A DNA stretch of 6,653 nucleotides from Bacteroidota bacterium (GTDB taxonomy: Bacteria > Bacteroidota > Bacteroidia > Chitinophagales > Chitinophagaceae): positions 1 through 6,653 of the forward strand of contig CANGMV010000063.1 in NCBI GenBank assembly GCA_947454745.1. The letters are read 5' to 3'. Positions 6,287 through 6,653 of the stretch are shown in pieces (position 1 is the stretch's first letter; the number at the start of each line of letters is the position of its first letter). The notes under the pieces are model-generated. The model made no database searches, was not told the origin of the DNA, and worked only from the letters and a program-made list of their open reading frames with translations. The position numbers and the translations under genes are program-made.

Positions 6287-6334
6287 AATGCTTAATTTAT
6301 ACAATTATTAAATATTCATCCACTACTTAAGAAA

Positions 6335-6342
6335 CAAAGATA
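6335..6342 (-). promoter_or_regulatory. Bacteroidota-type -7 promoter element of the peroxiredoxin gene
   Basis: The - strand reads TATCTTTG, a perfect TAnnTTTG match identical to the element before rlmN. Transcription would begin near 6328-6330, leaving a leader of about 43 bases before the ATG at 6286. The expected -33 TTG is absent at 19-21 bp upstream; instead that position holds a perfect inverted repeat (6351-6365). This suggests either activator dependence or a weak promoter under repression. Confidence 0.65.
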
Positions 6343-6350
6343 TTAAAATC

Positions 6351-6365
6351 CTACTATTTTAGTAG
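6351..6365 (-). promoter_or_regulatory. Operator-like palindrome upstream of the peroxiredoxin -7 element
   Basis: CTACTA-3 bp-TAGTAG is a perfect 6+6 inverted repeat with a TTT/AAA centre. It starts 8 bp upstream of the -7 box and occupies the place of the -33 element (roughly -22 to -37 from the inferred start). Position and symmetry fit a binding site for a dimeric regulator, but it matches no specific regulator consensus that I can name with confidence. It is not followed by a T-run on the - strand, so it is not a terminator. Confidence 0.45.
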
Positions 6366-6454
6366 ACTTATATACAATTATTTTAAAAATCTTTATAAAC
6401 GATTGTTAATGCCTGTACTAGAGACCGTAAAATGTGGTTTGGAATTGCTTGAAC
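6366..6454. other. Gene-free stretch between rimM and the peroxiredoxin promoter
   Basis: AT-rich spacer on the 3' side of rimM. I found no RNA gene, no plausible short coding frame and no stable hairpin followed by a T-run on the - strand, so no terminator for rimM can be pointed out. Together with the peroxiredoxin promoter region it makes a 168-bp gap between the two coding sequences. Confidence 0.6.
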
Positions 6455-6653
6455 TTAAGCTGGCGTTTCAGCATACAAGTCCAATAAGCCGTCAGGAAGC
6501 TCCACTTGAACAATTTTTTTAGCATGATTTACTCCTTTTAAACTTTCTTCATGCAGCGGAATATATGCCTCTTGATTATTGTAGTTAATTGTGACCATTA
6601 ATTGATGTGGTTGTTCAATTACTTCCTGAATCACACCAATGTTTTTTCCGCCC
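6455..6653 (-). CDS. rimM: Ribosome maturation factor RimM, C-terminal end (5' part outside window)
   Basis: The - strand frame is open from the right edge (first whole codon 6652-6650) to the TAA at 6457-6455, giving 65 residues. It reads IGVIQEVIEQP, then AYIPLHEESLKG, then KKIVQVELPDGLLDLY near the end. This is the PRC-barrel C-terminal domain of RimM, in which GxIxEVxExP, the I-P-x-x-E-E segment and a closing LPxGLLDL are hallmarks. RimM binds ribosomal protein S19 in the 30S head and helps 16S rRNA processing. The N-terminal domain lies off the window. The fragment is short, but the combination of motifs is specific. In many bacteria rimM follows rpsP, so rpsP is expected just beyond the right edge; that is inference. 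Confidence 0.88.
   Translation of the reverse strand, partial: GGKNIGVIQEVIEQPHQLMVTINYNNQEAYIPLHEESLKGVNHAKKIVQVELPDGLLDLYAETPA

Noticed and set aside
6287..6304. Upstream in-frame ATG as the peroxiredoxin start.
   Set aside because: Prx6-type proteins start at the MSLRLGD segment; the six added residues are not conserved and the remaining distance to the promoter is plausible either way.

Overview
The window is an AT-rich stretch of ordinary bacterial chromosome. It most likely comes from a member of Bacteroidota, perhaps the Chitinophagales/Sphingobacteriales side. The support is that two gene starts carry perfect TAnnTTTG -7 elements (TATCTTTG), the promoter form typical of that phylum; genes lack convincing Shine-Dalgarno sequences; and the pseudouridine synthase at 2237-3412 has a long Lys-rich N-terminal extension of a kind I recall from that phylum. 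The family-level placement is inference.

Layout from left to right: the 3' two thirds of hisS (histidyl-tRNA synthetase, + strand, cut by the left edge); a small secreted DUF3471-like protein (- strand, convergent with hisS); then a + strand run of three RNA-modification genes: rlmN (23S/tRNA m2A methyltransferase), an RsuA/RluB-type pseudouridine synthase with a basic tail in front of its S4 domain, and a compact RluA-type pseudouridine synthase. Convergent to that run is a - strand gene for a secreted metal-dependent amidohydrolase. Upstream of it, also on the - strand, is a 161-bp intergenic region with an irregular hairpin and a strong intrinsic terminator. Then come a 1-Cys (Prx6-type) peroxiredoxin with its own promoter and an operator-like palindrome, and the C-terminal end of rimM (cut by the right edge), which the ORF-length criteria would miss.

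The genes on the left and the far right belong to translation: tRNA charging (hisS), rRNA/tRNA modification (rlmN and two pseudouridine synthases) and 30S maturation (rimM). The amidohydrolase and peroxiredoxin are separate units for peptide or small-molecule hydrolysis outside the cytoplasm and for peroxide removal. I see no mobile element, CRISPR array, toxin-antitoxin pair, phage gene or defence system. The most interesting non-coding signal is the structured element between the peroxiredoxin and amidohydrolase genes: in both of its helices the wobble pairs are G-U only if the - strand is transcribed, which points to a real - strand RNA (sRNA, structured 3' UTR or leader).
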